Below are positions 35,502-45,071 of a stretch of 64,000 bases of DNA, piece by piece. Source of the DNA: Kaistia granuli DSM 23481 (lineage in GTDB: Bacteria; Pseudomonadota; Alphaproteobacteria; Rhizobiales; Kaistiaceae); assembly GCF_000380505.1 (NCBI RefSeq), contig NZ_AQYH01000008.1:1-64000 (forward strand), written 5' to 3'. Below the pieces are notes generated by a model that was given only the letters and a program-made list of their open reading frames with translations, was not told where the DNA came from and did not search any database. Both the position numbers and the translations under genes were made by a program. The first letter of the stretch is position 1. Every line of letters begins with the position of its first letter.

Positions 35502-35620
35502 GGATGCGTCTGCCGCCCGACGGTCAGGGGACAGCGCGATCGTGACTCCGGTCTGCGACGGTCCCATCGCGCCGCCACCGCACGCGGCGAAGATGGCCCC
35601 GGGTTTCAAGGAGGGTTGCC

Positions 35621-35821
35621 ATGACCGCTGAGATCATCAATCTGAACCGCATCCGCAAGGAAAAGGCGCGACGCGAGAAGGCCTCGCTAGCCGAGGAAAA
35701 CCGCGTTCGGTTCGGTCGGACCCGGGCCGAGCGAGCCCTGGACCGCATCGCGGCCGAGAAGGCTCGCCGCCATGTCGACGAGCATCGGCGCGACGACGAA
35801 ACCGATCCGACCGTCGCATGA
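35621..35821 (+). CDS. DUF4169 family small protein
   Basis: 66 residues, highly charged and helical, beginning MTAEIINLNRIRKEKARREK and containing RFGRTRAERALDRIAAE; this matches the short DUF4169 family of alphaproteobacteria. AAGGAGGGTTGCC precedes the ATG. Its stop overlaps the next start by four bases, so it is coupled with the ribbon-helix-helix protein. Function unknown; basic nature suggests nucleic-acid contact. Confidence 0.8.
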   Translation: MTAEIINLNRIRKEKARREKASLAEENRVRFGRTRAERALDRIAAEKARRHVDEHRRDDETDPTVA

Positions 35822-36069
35822 AGAAGCGCTCGGTCTCGATCGCCGGCCATCAGACATCCATTTCGATCGAAGAACCGTTCTGGCAGGCGCTGCGGATGAT
35901 CGCAGCGACGCGCGGTCAGAGCCTTGCCGGGCTAATCGCCACCATCGACGGCGAACGCAAGGCCGAGACCAATCTCTCGTCGGCCATCCGCCTCGCCGTC
36001 CTCGCCTGGTACCAGGCGAAGCTGGAACGAGCCATCGGCACGGAAACGGCCGCCGTCAGTTCGGAATAG
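35818..36069 (+). CDS. Ribbon-helix-helix domain protein
   Basis: 83 residues. A beta strand (KRSVSIAGHQTSISIEEPFWQ) followed by two helices (ALRMIAATRGQSLAGLIATID and SAIRLAVLAWYQAKL) is the RHH_4 pattern. Such proteins are small dimeric DNA-binding regulators; it regularly follows DUF4169, and the overlap ATGA supports joint function. No toxin gene is next to it, so an antitoxin role is not suggested. Its last 14 bases overlap the convergent AsmA-like gene's end. Confidence 0.82.
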   Translation: MKKRSVSIAGHQTSISIEEPFWQALRMIAATRGQSLAGLIATIDGERKAETNLSSAIRLAVLAWYQAKLERAIGTETAAVSSE

Positions 36070-39000
36070 ACGCCGGCGGCATCAGCACCATCGGCGCGCC
36101 CGGATCGGCCCCCTGGGACGGCAACTGCAAGGGCTGCTGCGGTCTGGCCTGCGGCCGCGGCGCGGGCTCGTCGAAGCCCTTGAGAAGCGATTCAATCCCG
36201 TTGGTGAAGTCGAGCTGCCGTTGTTCGGCCGCCTGGCTCGCGGCGCGCTTGGCCTGCTCTTCCTTCTGCAACCGGGCCGCCTCCGCCTTTCGGGCGGCCT
36301 CCGCCTTCTTCGCCGCCGCCGCATCCGCCGCGGCCTGCTCCGCCGCTTGCTTGGCCGCCTGCTCCGCCGCCTGCCGGGCTTGCTCGGCCGCCGCCTCTTC
36401 CGCCTGCCGTGCCTCTTCGGCCTTGCGCGCCGCTTCGGCCCGGCGCTCGTCGTCCTCGCGGGCGACGCGGACCAGTCGGCTGAGCTTCTCCTTCTCGACG
36501 ATCTCCGCCTGCAGCTTCTCGATCCGTTCGACCTCGCGCTCGAAGGCGCGCACCGACAGGAAGCCGGCGAGCGGCGCGACGTCGATCTGGCGGGTCGGCT
36601 CGGCGAGCGGACCGGAGAAGACGAGGCCGACCTGCGGCACCGCGCCACTCACCCGGTCTTCGCCCGGATCGATTGTCAGGGTCCACTGGCTGTCGAGCGT
36701 CTCAGCGTTCAGATCGATGGTGGCGCCGCCGACCATGGTCGCGCTGGGGCTGGTCACGCCCAGATTCTGGGCCCGGATCGTGCCGGCGGCGATCGAGAAT
36801 GCCCCTTCGATGTGGTCGAAGGCGAGCGTGCCGGCATCGAGATAGCCCGCGAACAGCTTGCGCAGCTCCGCCTCGCCGATCTCGCGACCGGCATTCGAGG
36901 CGCGGATGACGGCGCTGAAGGCTTCCGGATTGACGAAGCGGGCCGAGCCGGCGCCAACCTTCAGCGAGCCGCCACCGGTCAGCGACGAGACGACACCGGC
37001 GGCCGAGCGGCCCGTGCCTTCGAACTGGCCGGAAATATCGAGCGTGCCGTCGGCGACGGAGCGGCCATCGCGCTGCCAGACCAGATCGGCAAGCGCCGCG
37101 CCGGTCACGGCGACCTGTCCGGAGATCGACGCGTCGCCCTCCGGATTGACGATGGAAAGCGAGCCGGACGCCTTGCCGCCGGCAAAGTCGCCATGCGTCA
37201 GCCGCAGTTCCGTCCGATCGCCGGAGAAGTTCGTCTCCAGCGCCGCATTGGTGACGACGATGCCGTCGCCAACCTCCAGGCGATCGGCGGAGAGCCGGAA
37301 GGCGGCGTCGAAACCCTCGAGAACGGGCCGGCCAAACGTCGTTTTCGACCACGGGCTCTCGGTGCTGGCGAGAAGGTCCTGCGGCAGACCGAGCGCAAGC
37401 GAGGTCGCGCGCGTCAGATCGGCCTCGTCAACGGCGACGTCGCCCTTCAGCTTCCAGCGCCCCGCCTCGCGACCGAAGTCGATCGAGCCGCTGGCCTGAA
37501 CGTCCCCAAGCCGCGCGTCGCGGAAGAACAGCGTCGCGACGCCGTCCTTCACATCGAGCGAGGTCGTCGCTTCGACTGGCAGGGCTTCCTGAATGCCCGG
37601 CAGGGTCAGTCCGGCCAGCGCCAGCGCGGGCGTGGCGTCGGTGCCATGTGCCGTCACGGAGCCCTCGAAGGTCGGCAGGCCGGCCGCGTCGACGCCAATC
37701 TTGCCATCCGTCGCGTAGGTGACGCCGGCGAAATCGCCCTTGATCGTCGCCGCGGCGCCGTCGGCCAGCGTGCCGGCGCCCTCGATTTCCAGCCGCGCCC
37801 TGCCCGGCTGGTCGAGCGGCAGGGCCCGATAGCCGAGCTGGCGCAACAGCTGCCCGGCATCGGGGTTCTCGATGGCGGTCGAGAGTTTCAATTCGCTCTC
37901 GCGCCATCCGGCCGGTGTACCGACGAAGCCGAGCGCGGTGTCGATCGCCGTGCCGCCGGCGGTGCCGTTCAGGGTCAGATTGGCATGGGTGACGTTGTCG
38001 CTGGCGCGCGCATTGATGACGGTCGCCAGCTTGGCTGGTCCGAGCAGCGGCGCTGTCGACTTGAACCAGCGCGAAAGCGCGGAGCCAGGCAGCAAGCGTT
38101 CGACCATTCCGGCGGTGCCGGCCAGATCGGAGGCCTCGATCGAGGCGGAGATCTGGCCGCTCGGCACGCCAGTGATGTCGGCGACGCGGCCGCTCGCCGT
38201 AATCGCCGCGCCGGCGAGATCGCCGATCGAAAGCCGGTTCGCCACCAGCACGCCATTAGCGAAACTGCCATCGGCCGTGACCTGCGACAGCAGCATGTCG
38301 CCGACTTCGAGTTCGCCTGTCGAGATCTTGACCTGGAAGCCGTCGGCGAGGCTGTCGGCGTCGCTCAGGCTCTGGCCGGCGAATAGTTCCGCGAGCGACG
38401 CCAGCTGGTCAAAATCGAGCCGGTTGGCCTTGAGCTCGACGGCGAGATCGCGGCGACCATCGACGGCCGATTGCTGCCAGCCGAGGCTGCCACGGACGCT
38501 GGAATCGCGCATGCGCGCCGCCATGCCCGACACCTGGAACGATCCGGGCGCCGCATTGAGCTGGCCCGACATGTCGAAAGGCTGCAATTGCGGCCGCGAG
38601 GCCATCTTGCCGCCGCGCCACCAAGCGGCGAAGACCGCCGGCTGGTCGGAAGTAAGCCGGACGGCGCCCTCGAAGCTCGGCTGCGGCGCGGTCGTGACGA
38701 TGCCGTCCGCCGCCAGCCGCGTCCGTCCCGGCAGGTCGGCGCCCAGTTCCTCGATCTTCCAGCCCTGATCGGCGGTGACCGCGTCGAAACGGAGATTCTG
38801 GATCACCGAGCCGCCGATGACGATGCCCGGAATATCGAAGCCGATCCGGCCCGGGATCGACGGCACCGGCAATTCGGCCAGCGCGGCGACGACCGCCTTC
38901 GAGGCCATATCGACGTTGGCCGGCTCGTTCGGCCCCTTGCCGATCGAGCGGTCGAGGTCGAGCTGCCGCGCCTTCAGGACCGCGTCGAACCGCATGGACG

Positions 39001-39895
39001 GGCCGAGATCGATGGTCGAGGCGCCGGTGAGGCTATAGGGCCGATCCTCCGGCCCCTGCGACAGCGTGAACGCCGGCAGCTTCAGCTGTTCCGGCCGCAG
39101 TTCGAAACTGCCGGAAGCCCGCCAGCTCGGAACCGTCTTCGGCTTGCCGTCGTCATCGGCGACATGGGCGAGCGAGAACCCGCCCGACCATGTCAGCCCC
39201 TTGTCGTCATGCGCGAGCGGCCCCTCGGCCGAGAAGGCGACCGGCACGGTGGCGGGATTGGCCTCGATCTTGACCCGGATCGAGCCGTCGGCGTCGCGAC
39301 GGCCGGTGGCGACGCGGAACGTGGTCGGCACGCCCTCGGCGACCAGGCCGCCCTCGATCTTCCAGGGACCGAGCAGCGATCGTGCGTCGACGGCGGCATT
39401 GATGCCCGTGAGCGACAACGAGCGGCCTGTGCGCTCGTCGTGATAGTCGATCGAGCCGTCGGCAATATCGACCTTTTCCAGCGTCACCGCGTCGGGATCG
39501 AGCGCCTTCGACGCCTCGGAGCGCTGCAGCCAGTCCGGCCGGCCGTCGGCCGCAACCCTCACCTGCAGGCGGGGCCGGGTGATCGCCATGTCGACCACCT
39601 TGAACGAGCCGGAGATCAGGGGGATCAGCTCGATCCGGACTGCGAACCGGTCGACCTTCATCATCGGCTGGTCCGGCGTGCCGCCGACCCGGACATCGGT
39701 GAAGACGAGCGAAGGCATCGGCAGCAGCGACGCGTCAGCCGTGCCGGCGACGGTGACGGGCTGGCCGAGAATCTTCTCCGCCTCGCGCTCGAAGGTCGAG
39801 CGAAAGGCGTTCCAGTCGACGAACCAAGGAATCACCAGCGCCGAAACGAGAACGGCGATGATGATGCCCCCGATGATCAGGTACAGCCTGTTCAG
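36056..39895 (-). CDS. Very large AsmA-like envelope protein
   Basis: About 1279 residues if read from CTG 39895, the best start: LNRLYLIIGGIIIAVLVSALV is the membrane anchor, AAGGCGGAGG lies five bases before, and no ATG, GTG or TTG is in frame further up; the first conventional in-frame start (GTG 39835) would remove the anchor. Anchor, then the AsmA N-domain (VDWNAFRSTFEREAEKILG, DVRVGGTPDQPMMKVDRFAVRI), a long beta-rich repeat body as in lipid-transfer AsmA/TamB-like proteins, an AsmA C-domain (VVSSLTGGGSLKVGAGSARF), and a C-terminal Ala/Glu/Arg coiled coil (about 120 residues) with a Pro/Gln tail. It probably spans the periplasm and affects lipid transport or outer-membrane assembly. Confidence 0.88.
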   Translation of the reverse strand: MNRLYLIIGGIIIAVLVSALVIPWFVDWNAFRSTFEREAEKILGQPVTVAGTADASLLPMPSLVFTDVRVGGTPDQPMMKVDRFAVRIELIPLISGSFKVVDMAITRPRLQVRVAADGRPDWLQRSEASKALDPDAVTLEKVDIADGSIDYHDERTGRSLSLTGINAAVDARSLLGPWKIEGGLVAEGVPTTFRVATGRRDADGSIRVKIEANPATVPVAFSAEGPLAHDDKGLTWSGGFSLAHVADDDGKPKTVPSWRASGSFELRPEQLKLPAFTLSQGPEDRPYSLTGASTIDLGPSMRFDAVLKARQLDLDRSIGKGPNEPANVDMASKAVVAALAELPVPSIPGRIGFDIPGIVIGGSVIQNLRFDAVTADQGWKIEELGADLPGRTRLAADGIVTTAPQPSFEGAVRLTSDQPAVFAAWWRGGKMASRPQLQPFDMSGQLNAAPGSFQVSGMAARMRDSSVRGSLGWQQSAVDGRRDLAVELKANRLDFDQLASLAELFAGQSLSDADSLADGFQVKISTGELEVGDMLLSQVTADGSFANGVLVANRLSIGDLAGAAITASGRVADITGVPSGQISASIEASDLAGTAGMVERLLPGSALSRWFKSTAPLLGPAKLATVINARASDNVTHANLTLNGTAGGTAIDTALGFVGTPAGWRESELKLSTAIENPDAGQLLRQLGYRALPLDQPGRARLEIEGAGTLADGAAATIKGDFAGVTYATDGKIGVDAAGLPTFEGSVTAHGTDATPALALAGLTLPGIQEALPVEATTSLDVKDGVATLFFRDARLGDVQASGSIDFGREAGRWKLKGDVAVDEADLTRATSLALGLPQDLLASTESPWSKTTFGRPVLEGFDAAFRLSADRLEVGDGIVVTNAALETNFSGDRTELRLTHGDFAGGKASGSLSIVNPEGDASISGQVAVTGAALADLVWQRDGRSVADGTLDISGQFEGTGRSAAGVVSSLTGGGSLKVGAGSARFVNPEAFSAVIRASNAGREIGEAELRKLFAGYLDAGTLAFDHIEGAFSIAAGTIRAQNLGVTSPSATMVGGATIDLNAETLDSQWTLTIDPGEDRVSGAVPQVGLVFSGPLAEPTRQIDVAPLAGFLSVRAFEREVERIEKLQAEIVEKEKLSRLVRVAREDDERRAEAARKAEEARQAEEAAAEQARQAAEQAAKQAAEQAAADAAAAKKAEAARKAEAARLQKEEQAKRAASQAAEQRQLDFTNGIESLLKGFDEPAPRPQARPQQPLQLPSQGADPGAPMVLMPPASIPN

Positions 39896-39944
39896 ATCAG
39901 CCTCCGCCTTGCCGGTCCCTGCTTCAGCGTGGTCGCCCCGCTTG

Positions 39945-41366
39945 TCATGCGTCCGGCAGAATCTTGCCCGGGTTCAGGATCCCGAGCGGATCGAGCGTCG
40001 CCTTGATCATGCGCATCACGTCGAGGCCGTGGCCATGCTCCTTGATCAGATATTTGCGCTTGCCCTGGCCGACGCCATGTTCGCCGGTGCAGGTGCCGTC
40101 CAGAGCGATGGCCCGCTCGTTCATCCGGCTGATCACGGCTTCCGCCTTGGCGATCTCTTCCGGATTGGTGATGTCGATCAGGAGCTGGGTGTGGAAATTG
40201 CCGTCGCCGACATGGCCGACGACCGGTCCGATCAGGCCATTGGCCGCGATATCGGCGCTGGTCTCGGCAACGCATTCGGCCAGTTTCGAGATCGGCACGC
40301 AGACGTCGGTCGAAACGCTCTGGATGTTGTCGCCGGGGCGGAGCCCCTTCACGGCGAAATAGGAATCGTGCCGCGCCTGCCAGAGCTTGGTGCGATCCTC
40401 CGGACGGGTCGCCGAGGCGAACTCGCCACCGCCGAACTCCTGCGCGATCGCCGCGAACTGTTCCGACTGCTCCAGCACCGATGCCGGCGAACCGTGGAAC
40501 TCGAGGAACAGATGCGGCGTCTCGGGCAGGCCGAGCTTGGCGAACTCGTTGGTGGCGCGGATCATCATCGCGTCGCCGAGTTCGACGCGGGCGATCGGGA
40601 TGCCGCTCTGGATCGTCAGGATGGCCGCGTTGCAGGCATCCTCGACCGTCGGGAACGAGCAGACGCCGGCGGCGACCGATTCCGGCAGGCCGTGCAGGCG
40701 GACCGTCACCTCGGTGATGATGCCGAGCGTGCCTTCCGAGCCGACCAGAAGGCGGGTCAGGTCATAGCCGGCCGAGCTCTTCTTGGCGCGGCTGCCGGTG
40801 CGCACGATCGAGCCGTCGGCCATGACGGCCGTCAGACGGACGACGTTCTCGCGCATCGTGCCGTAGCGCACGGCATTGGTGCCGGAAGCGCGTGTCGCCG
40901 CCATGCCACCGAGGCTGGCATCGGCGCCGGGGTCGATCGGAAAGAACAGGCCCTGGTCGCGAATATGATTGTTGAGCTGGATCCGCGTGACGCCCGCCTC
41001 GACCGTGCAGTCGAGATCCTCGGCATGCACCGCGACGATCTTGTTCATCTGCGACAGATCAATCGACACGCCGCCCTTCGGCGCGTTGACATGGCCCTCG
41101 AGCGAGGTGCCGGTGCCGAAGGGGATGATCGGCACGCGATGCGCGGCGCAGATCTTGACGATGTCGGCAACTTCTTCCGTCGAGGTGGCGAACACGACCG
41201 CATCGGCCGGCTCGTTGGGCAGCCAGGTCGTGGTGTTGGCATGCTGCCGCCGGACCTCCAGCCCGCGCGAGAAGCGCTGACCGAAGCGCTCCTGCAGAAT
41301 CTCGAGAGCCGCAGCCAACGCTACTTCGTCACGCGCATCTTCGTTGCGCAGCGCCGAAACTGTCAT
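39945..41366 (-). CDS. FAD-binding oxidase, D-lactate dehydrogenase/GlcD type
   Basis: 473 residues from ATG 41366 (MTVSALRNEDAR). PCMH-type FAD domain: PIIPFGTGTSLEGHVNAPKGG, VEAGVTRIQLNNHIRD, DPGADASLGGMAATRASGT; C-terminal FAD-linked oxidase domain with GHVGDGNFHTQLLID and the ending GEHGVGQGKRKYLI...PGKILPD. Oxidises a 2-hydroxyacid such as D-lactate or glycolate and passes electrons to the chain; the exact substrate is uncertain. Its stop overlaps an 18-codon frame that leads into the AsmA-like gene. Confidence 0.9.
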   Translation of the reverse strand: MTVSALRNEDARDEVALAAALEILQERFGQRFSRGLEVRRQHANTTTWLPNEPADAVVFATSTEEVADIVKICAAHRVPIIPFGTGTSLEGHVNAPKGGVSIDLSQMNKIVAVHAEDLDCTVEAGVTRIQLNNHIRDQGLFFPIDPGADASLGGMAATRASGTNAVRYGTMRENVVRLTAVMADGSIVRTGSRAKKSSAGYDLTRLLVGSEGTLGIITEVTVRLHGLPESVAAGVCSFPTVEDACNAAILTIQSGIPIARVELGDAMMIRATNEFAKLGLPETPHLFLEFHGSPASVLEQSEQFAAIAQEFGGGEFASATRPEDRTKLWQARHDSYFAVKGLRPGDNIQSVSTDVCVPISKLAECVAETSADIAANGLIGPVVGHVGDGNFHTQLLIDITNPEEIAKAEAVISRMNERAIALDGTCTGEHGVGQGKRKYLIKEHGHGLDVMRMIKATLDPLGILNPGKILPDA

Positions 41367-41540
41367 ACTAAAAAGCCTCCCAACGGGTTCGTGGCCCGCA
41401 AGCCATGTCGGGGGGCAACCTAGCAAAACCCTGCTGCCTCGCCAAAGACTTCCTGAGATATTTGCCCCGATGCGCCGCTTAATTCGCCCCCTTTCGCGGG
41501 CCGCCGGCGCCCGGCTTGAGACGACGAACCGGCTGATCGG

Positions 41541-42524
41541 TCATACCGAACCACGCAGCGCGATCTTGCCGCTGCGGCCAGCTCGGGCGCTGGCCCGCGC
41601 GGCGGCGGCGGGGTCGGACAAATCGAAGCTCTCGTCGATGCCGAGCTTCAGTTCACCAGTCGCGGCGAGACGGATAAGCTCGCCGATGAGGCGCGCCAGT
41701 TCGGCCCGATCGGTCGACGCCGAGCGCCGGGCGCCCCAGAAGCCCTTGACCGTTATCTGGCGAAAGATCAGGTCGCCGGAACGGATCTCCAGCGGCTCGT
41801 TCGACATCGCGCCGAACGACATGAGCAGGCCGCCATCGGCCAGCAGGCTTGTCAGGCGCCCACCATCCCTGCCGCCGACGGAATCGACGGCCCGCACGAT
41901 CGGCGCCCCGCCGACCAGCGCCTGCACCCGGTCCTCCCAGCCCGCCGTCTCGGTCGAGACGCCGTTTTCGATGCCGAGCCCGGCCAGTTCGGCAAGACCG
42001 GCGTCGCGCCGCACCAGGCTGACGACATGGATGCCGCGCGCCTTGGCGAGCTTGGCGACGATCTTGCCGACCGCGCCATTGGCGGCGTTCTGGATCATCC
42101 ACTGACCGCTACCGATCTGCAGGTCTTCCAGCAGCATCAGGGAGCTGATCGGCATAGCGATCAGCTGACAGCCGGTCTCGTCGTCGATGCTGTCCGGCAG
42201 CGGCACGGCACGCGCCGCCTGCGTCACGAAAGATTCGCTCCATGCCCCGTTGATACCGGTGACGACGACGCGCTGGCCGATCGCCGGCGCCGTCACGCCC
42301 GGCCCCAGGGCCTCGACGCGGCCCAGCGCCTCGCTGCCGCCGATCGCCGGCAGCTGCGGCTTGTGGCCATAGGTGCCGCGAATGGTCCAGAGATCGTGAT
42401 TGTGAATGGGCGACAGCACCATCCGCACCCGAATTTCGCCGGCGCCCGGCTCCGGCAACGGACGCTCGCCGGAAACAAGGACTTCGCCCGGATCACCAAA
42501 ACGCTCGTAAAGGGCAACTCGCAT
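41541..42524 (-). CDS. Medium-chain reductase, quinone/2-enoyl-thioester reductase type
   Basis: 327 residues. Zinc-independent MDR fold: GAGEIRVRMVLSPIHNHDLWTIRGTYG, GGSEALGRVEALGPGV, and the Rossmann part with WMIQNAANGAVGKIVAKLAKARG. The NPINxSD-type sequence (SPIHNHDL) and the NAANGAVG loop are those of the mitochondrial trans-2-enoyl-CoA reductase (MECR/ETR1) branch, so enoyl-thioester or quinone reduction with NADPH is expected. Stands alone, upstream on the same strand of the FAD oxidase but 174 bases away. Confidence 0.85.
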   Translation of the reverse strand: MRVALYERFGDPGEVLVSGERPLPEPGAGEIRVRMVLSPIHNHDLWTIRGTYGHKPQLPAIGGSEALGRVEALGPGVTAPAIGQRVVVTGINGAWSESFVTQAARAVPLPDSIDDETGCQLIAMPISSLMLLEDLQIGSGQWMIQNAANGAVGKIVAKLAKARGIHVVSLVRRDAGLAELAGLGIENGVSTETAGWEDRVQALVGGAPIVRAVDSVGGRDGGRLTSLLADGGLLMSFGAMSNEPLEIRSGDLIFRQITVKGFWGARRSASTDRAELARLIGELIRLAATGELKLGIDESFDLSDPAAAARASARAGRSGKIALRGSV

Positions 42525-42683
42525 CGGACAGGCTCCTTCTTGGACTGGACCGCCAGTTAACGCCTGAAAGCCCGCGCGGCCAACTCATCCGGCGTCGTCG
42601 GGAGGTCCGCTTCACTTGGACAGAGTCGGCCTGTTTCTGTAGGAAGCTGGAATGCAGGGCCTCCACGGTCCATATTTGTTCTC

Positions 42684-45071
42684 ATGTCCAGCCTATCGAA
42701 TCGACCGCCCCCGCAGATGACCGTTCCCTTCGACAGCTCCGCTCCCGCCCCCCGTCCCGGCGGCATCGCTGCGCGCGCGCTCGGCAAGGCGGCGGCCGCC
42801 CCCGACTATGTCGCACGCCTCAATCCCGAACAGCGCCTGGCAGTCGAGACGACGGAAGGGCCGGTGCTCGTCCTCGCCGGCGCCGGTACCGGCAAGACGC
42901 GGGTGCTGACGACGCGGATCGCGCATCTGCTGGCCACCGGCAAGGCCTATCCGAGCCAGATCCTCGCCGTCACCTTCACCAACAAGGCGGCGCGCGAGAT
43001 GCGCCACCGCATCGGCGAGCTGATCGGCCCCTCGGTGGAGGGCATGAACTGGCTTGGCACGTTCCACTCGATCGGCGTCAAGATCCTGCGCCGGCACGCG
43101 GAACTCGTCGGCCTGCGCTCCGACTTCACCATTCTCGACACCGACGACCAGATCCGCCTGATGAAGCAGGTGATCCAGGCCGAGGGCATCGACGAGAAGC
43201 GCTGGCCGGCGCGCCAGCTCGCCAATCTGATCGACAGCTGGAAGAACCGCGGCCTGACGCCGGACGACGTGCCGCCGGGCGATGGCGGATCCTTCGCCGA
43301 TGGCCGCGGCATCAAGCTCTACCGCGCCTATCAGGCGCGGTTGAAGACGCTGAACGCCTGCGATTTCGGCGATCTGCTGCTCGAGAACCTGCGCCTCTTC
43401 CGCGAGCATCCCGATGTGCTGCGGGACTATCACCAGCGCTTCCACTACATGCTGGTCGACGAGTACCAGGACACCAACGTCGCGCAATATCTGTGGCTGC
43501 GCCTTTTGGCGCAGGGCCGCAAGAACATCTGCTGCGTCGGCGACGACGACCAGTCGATCTATGGCTGGCGCGGCGCGGAGGTCGACAACATCCTCCGCTT
43601 CGAGAAGGATTTTCCGGGCGCCGTCGTAATCAAGCTGGAGCGCAACTATCGCTCGACCTCGCACATCCTCGGCGCCGCCTCGCACCTGATCACCCACAAT
43701 GAAGGCCGGCTCGGCAAGACGCTGTTCACCGACGCCGTCGACCCCGAGGCCGCGCGGGTCCGTGTCGCCTCGGCCTGGGATTCCGATGAAGAGGCTCGCG
43801 CCATCGGCGAGGAGATCGAGGGCCTGCAGCGCCAGGGCCACAAGCTCAACGACATGGCGATCCTGGTGCGCGCCTCGTTCCAGATGCGCTCCTTCGAAGA
43901 GCGCTTCGTCACGATCGGCCTCAACTACCGCGTCATCGGCGGCCCGCGCTTCTACGAGCGGCAGGAAATCCGCGACGCGCTCGCCTATCTGCGCGTCGTC
44001 GCGCAGCCGGCCGACGATCTCGCCTTCGAACGCATCGTCAACGTGCCGAAGCGCAGCATCGGCGAGACGACGGTGCGGCTGCTGCACGACCATGCGCGGG
44101 CCCGCAACATTCCGATCATCCAGGCGACCGAAGAGCTGATCGACACCGAGGAGATCAAGTCGTCCAAGACGCGCACCGCGCTGCGCGACCTGCTCGCCTC
44201 CTTCGCGCTCTGGCGCTCGAAGCTCGAGACGATGAAGCATGGCGAACTGGCCGAGATGATCCTGGAGGAGAGCGGCTACACCGACATGTGGCAGCAGGAC
44301 CGCTCCGCCGACGCGCCGGGCCGGCTGGAAAACCTCAAGGAACTGATCCGCTCCATGGAAGCGTTCGAGTCGCTCGGCGGCTTCCTCGAGCACATCGCCC
44401 TCGTCATGGACACGGACAGCGCCGAGAACCAGGACGCTGTCTCGATCATGACGCTGCATTCGGCCAAGGGCCTCGAATTCGAGACCGTGTTCCTGCCCGG
44501 CTGGGAGGAAGGCCTGTTCCCGCACCAGCGCGCGCTCGACGAGAGCGGTCGCGCCGGGCTCGAGGAAGAGCGCCGCCTCGCCTATGTCGGCATCACCCGC
44601 GCCAAGCAGCGCGCCATGATCTGGTTCGCCTCGAACCGTCGCATCCATGGCCTCTGGCAATCGAACGTGCCGTCGCGCTTCCTCGACGAACTGCCGGAAA
44701 AGCATGTCGAGGTGATCGAGCAGACGTCGAATTATGGTGGCTACAATGTCGGCGGCTACGGCAATTACGGGGCCAGCCGCTTCGACCGCGCCGACAGTTT
44801 CAACAACACCTATTCGACCCCCGGCTGGCAGCGCGCCCAGGCGAACAAGGCCTCGGCCCAGGCGCATGCCCGCTCGGCACCACGCCAGATCGAGGGCGAA
44901 CTCGTCGCGAAATCAACCGGTTCCGGCTCGAACTACAAGCTCGGCGAGAGGGTCTTCCATCAGAAGTTCGGCTATGGCGCCATCATCGAGATCGAGGGCA
45001 ACAAACTGACGGTCGACTTCGAGAAGGCCGGCACGAAGAAGGTCGTCGACAGCTTCGTGAGCAAGCACTAG
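42684..45071 (+). CDS. uvrD: UvrD/PcrA-type DNA helicase
   Basis: 795 residues (784 from the second ATG at 42717). 3'-5' superfamily 1 helicase for nucleotide excision and mismatch repair. Motifs: Walker A LAGAGTGKTRVL, FTNKAAREMRHRI (Ia), DEYQDTNVAQYLWL (II), GDDDQSIYGWRGA (III), LERNYRST (IV), VSIMTLHSAKGLEFETVF (V), and YVGITRAKQRAMI (VI). The last ~70 residues hold the Tudor-like C-terminal region (LGERVFHQKFGYGAIIEIEG) that in PcrA/UvrD binds RNA polymerase. Gly/Tyr/Asn-rich linker at about 690-710. Confidence 0.96.
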   Translation: MSSLSNRPPPQMTVPFDSSAPAPRPGGIAARALGKAAAAPDYVARLNPEQRLAVETTEGPVLVLAGAGTGKTRVLTTRIAHLLATGKAYPSQILAVTFTNKAAREMRHRIGELIGPSVEGMNWLGTFHSIGVKILRRHAELVGLRSDFTILDTDDQIRLMKQVIQAEGIDEKRWPARQLANLIDSWKNRGLTPDDVPPGDGGSFADGRGIKLYRAYQARLKTLNACDFGDLLLENLRLFREHPDVLRDYHQRFHYMLVDEYQDTNVAQYLWLRLLAQGRKNICCVGDDDQSIYGWRGAEVDNILRFEKDFPGAVVIKLERNYRSTSHILGAASHLITHNEGRLGKTLFTDAVDPEAARVRVASAWDSDEEARAIGEEIEGLQRQGHKLNDMAILVRASFQMRSFEERFVTIGLNYRVIGGPRFYERQEIRDALAYLRVVAQPADDLAFERIVNVPKRSIGETTVRLLHDHARARNIPIIQATEELIDTEEIKSSKTRTALRDLLASFALWRSKLETMKHGELAEMILEESGYTDMWQQDRSADAPGRLENLKELIRSMEAFESLGGFLEHIALVMDTDSAENQDAVSIMTLHSAKGLEFETVFLPGWEEGLFPHQRALDESGRAGLEEERRLAYVGITRAKQRAMIWFASNRRIHGLWQSNVPSRFLDELPEKHVEVIEQTSNYGGYNVGGYGNYGASRFDRADSFNNTYSTPGWQRAQANKASAQAHARSAPRQIEGELVAKSTGSGSNYKLGERVFHQKFGYGAIIEIEGNKLTVDFEKAGTKKVVDSFVSKH

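Noticed and set aside
36221-38386. 721-codon plus-strand frame opposite the AsmA-like gene
   Set aside because: Shadow of the AsmA-like coding sequence; no motif and no ribosome site.
42693-44867. 724-codon minus-strand frame opposite uvrD
   Set aside because: Shadow of the helicase gene, whose seven motifs are all present on the plus strand.
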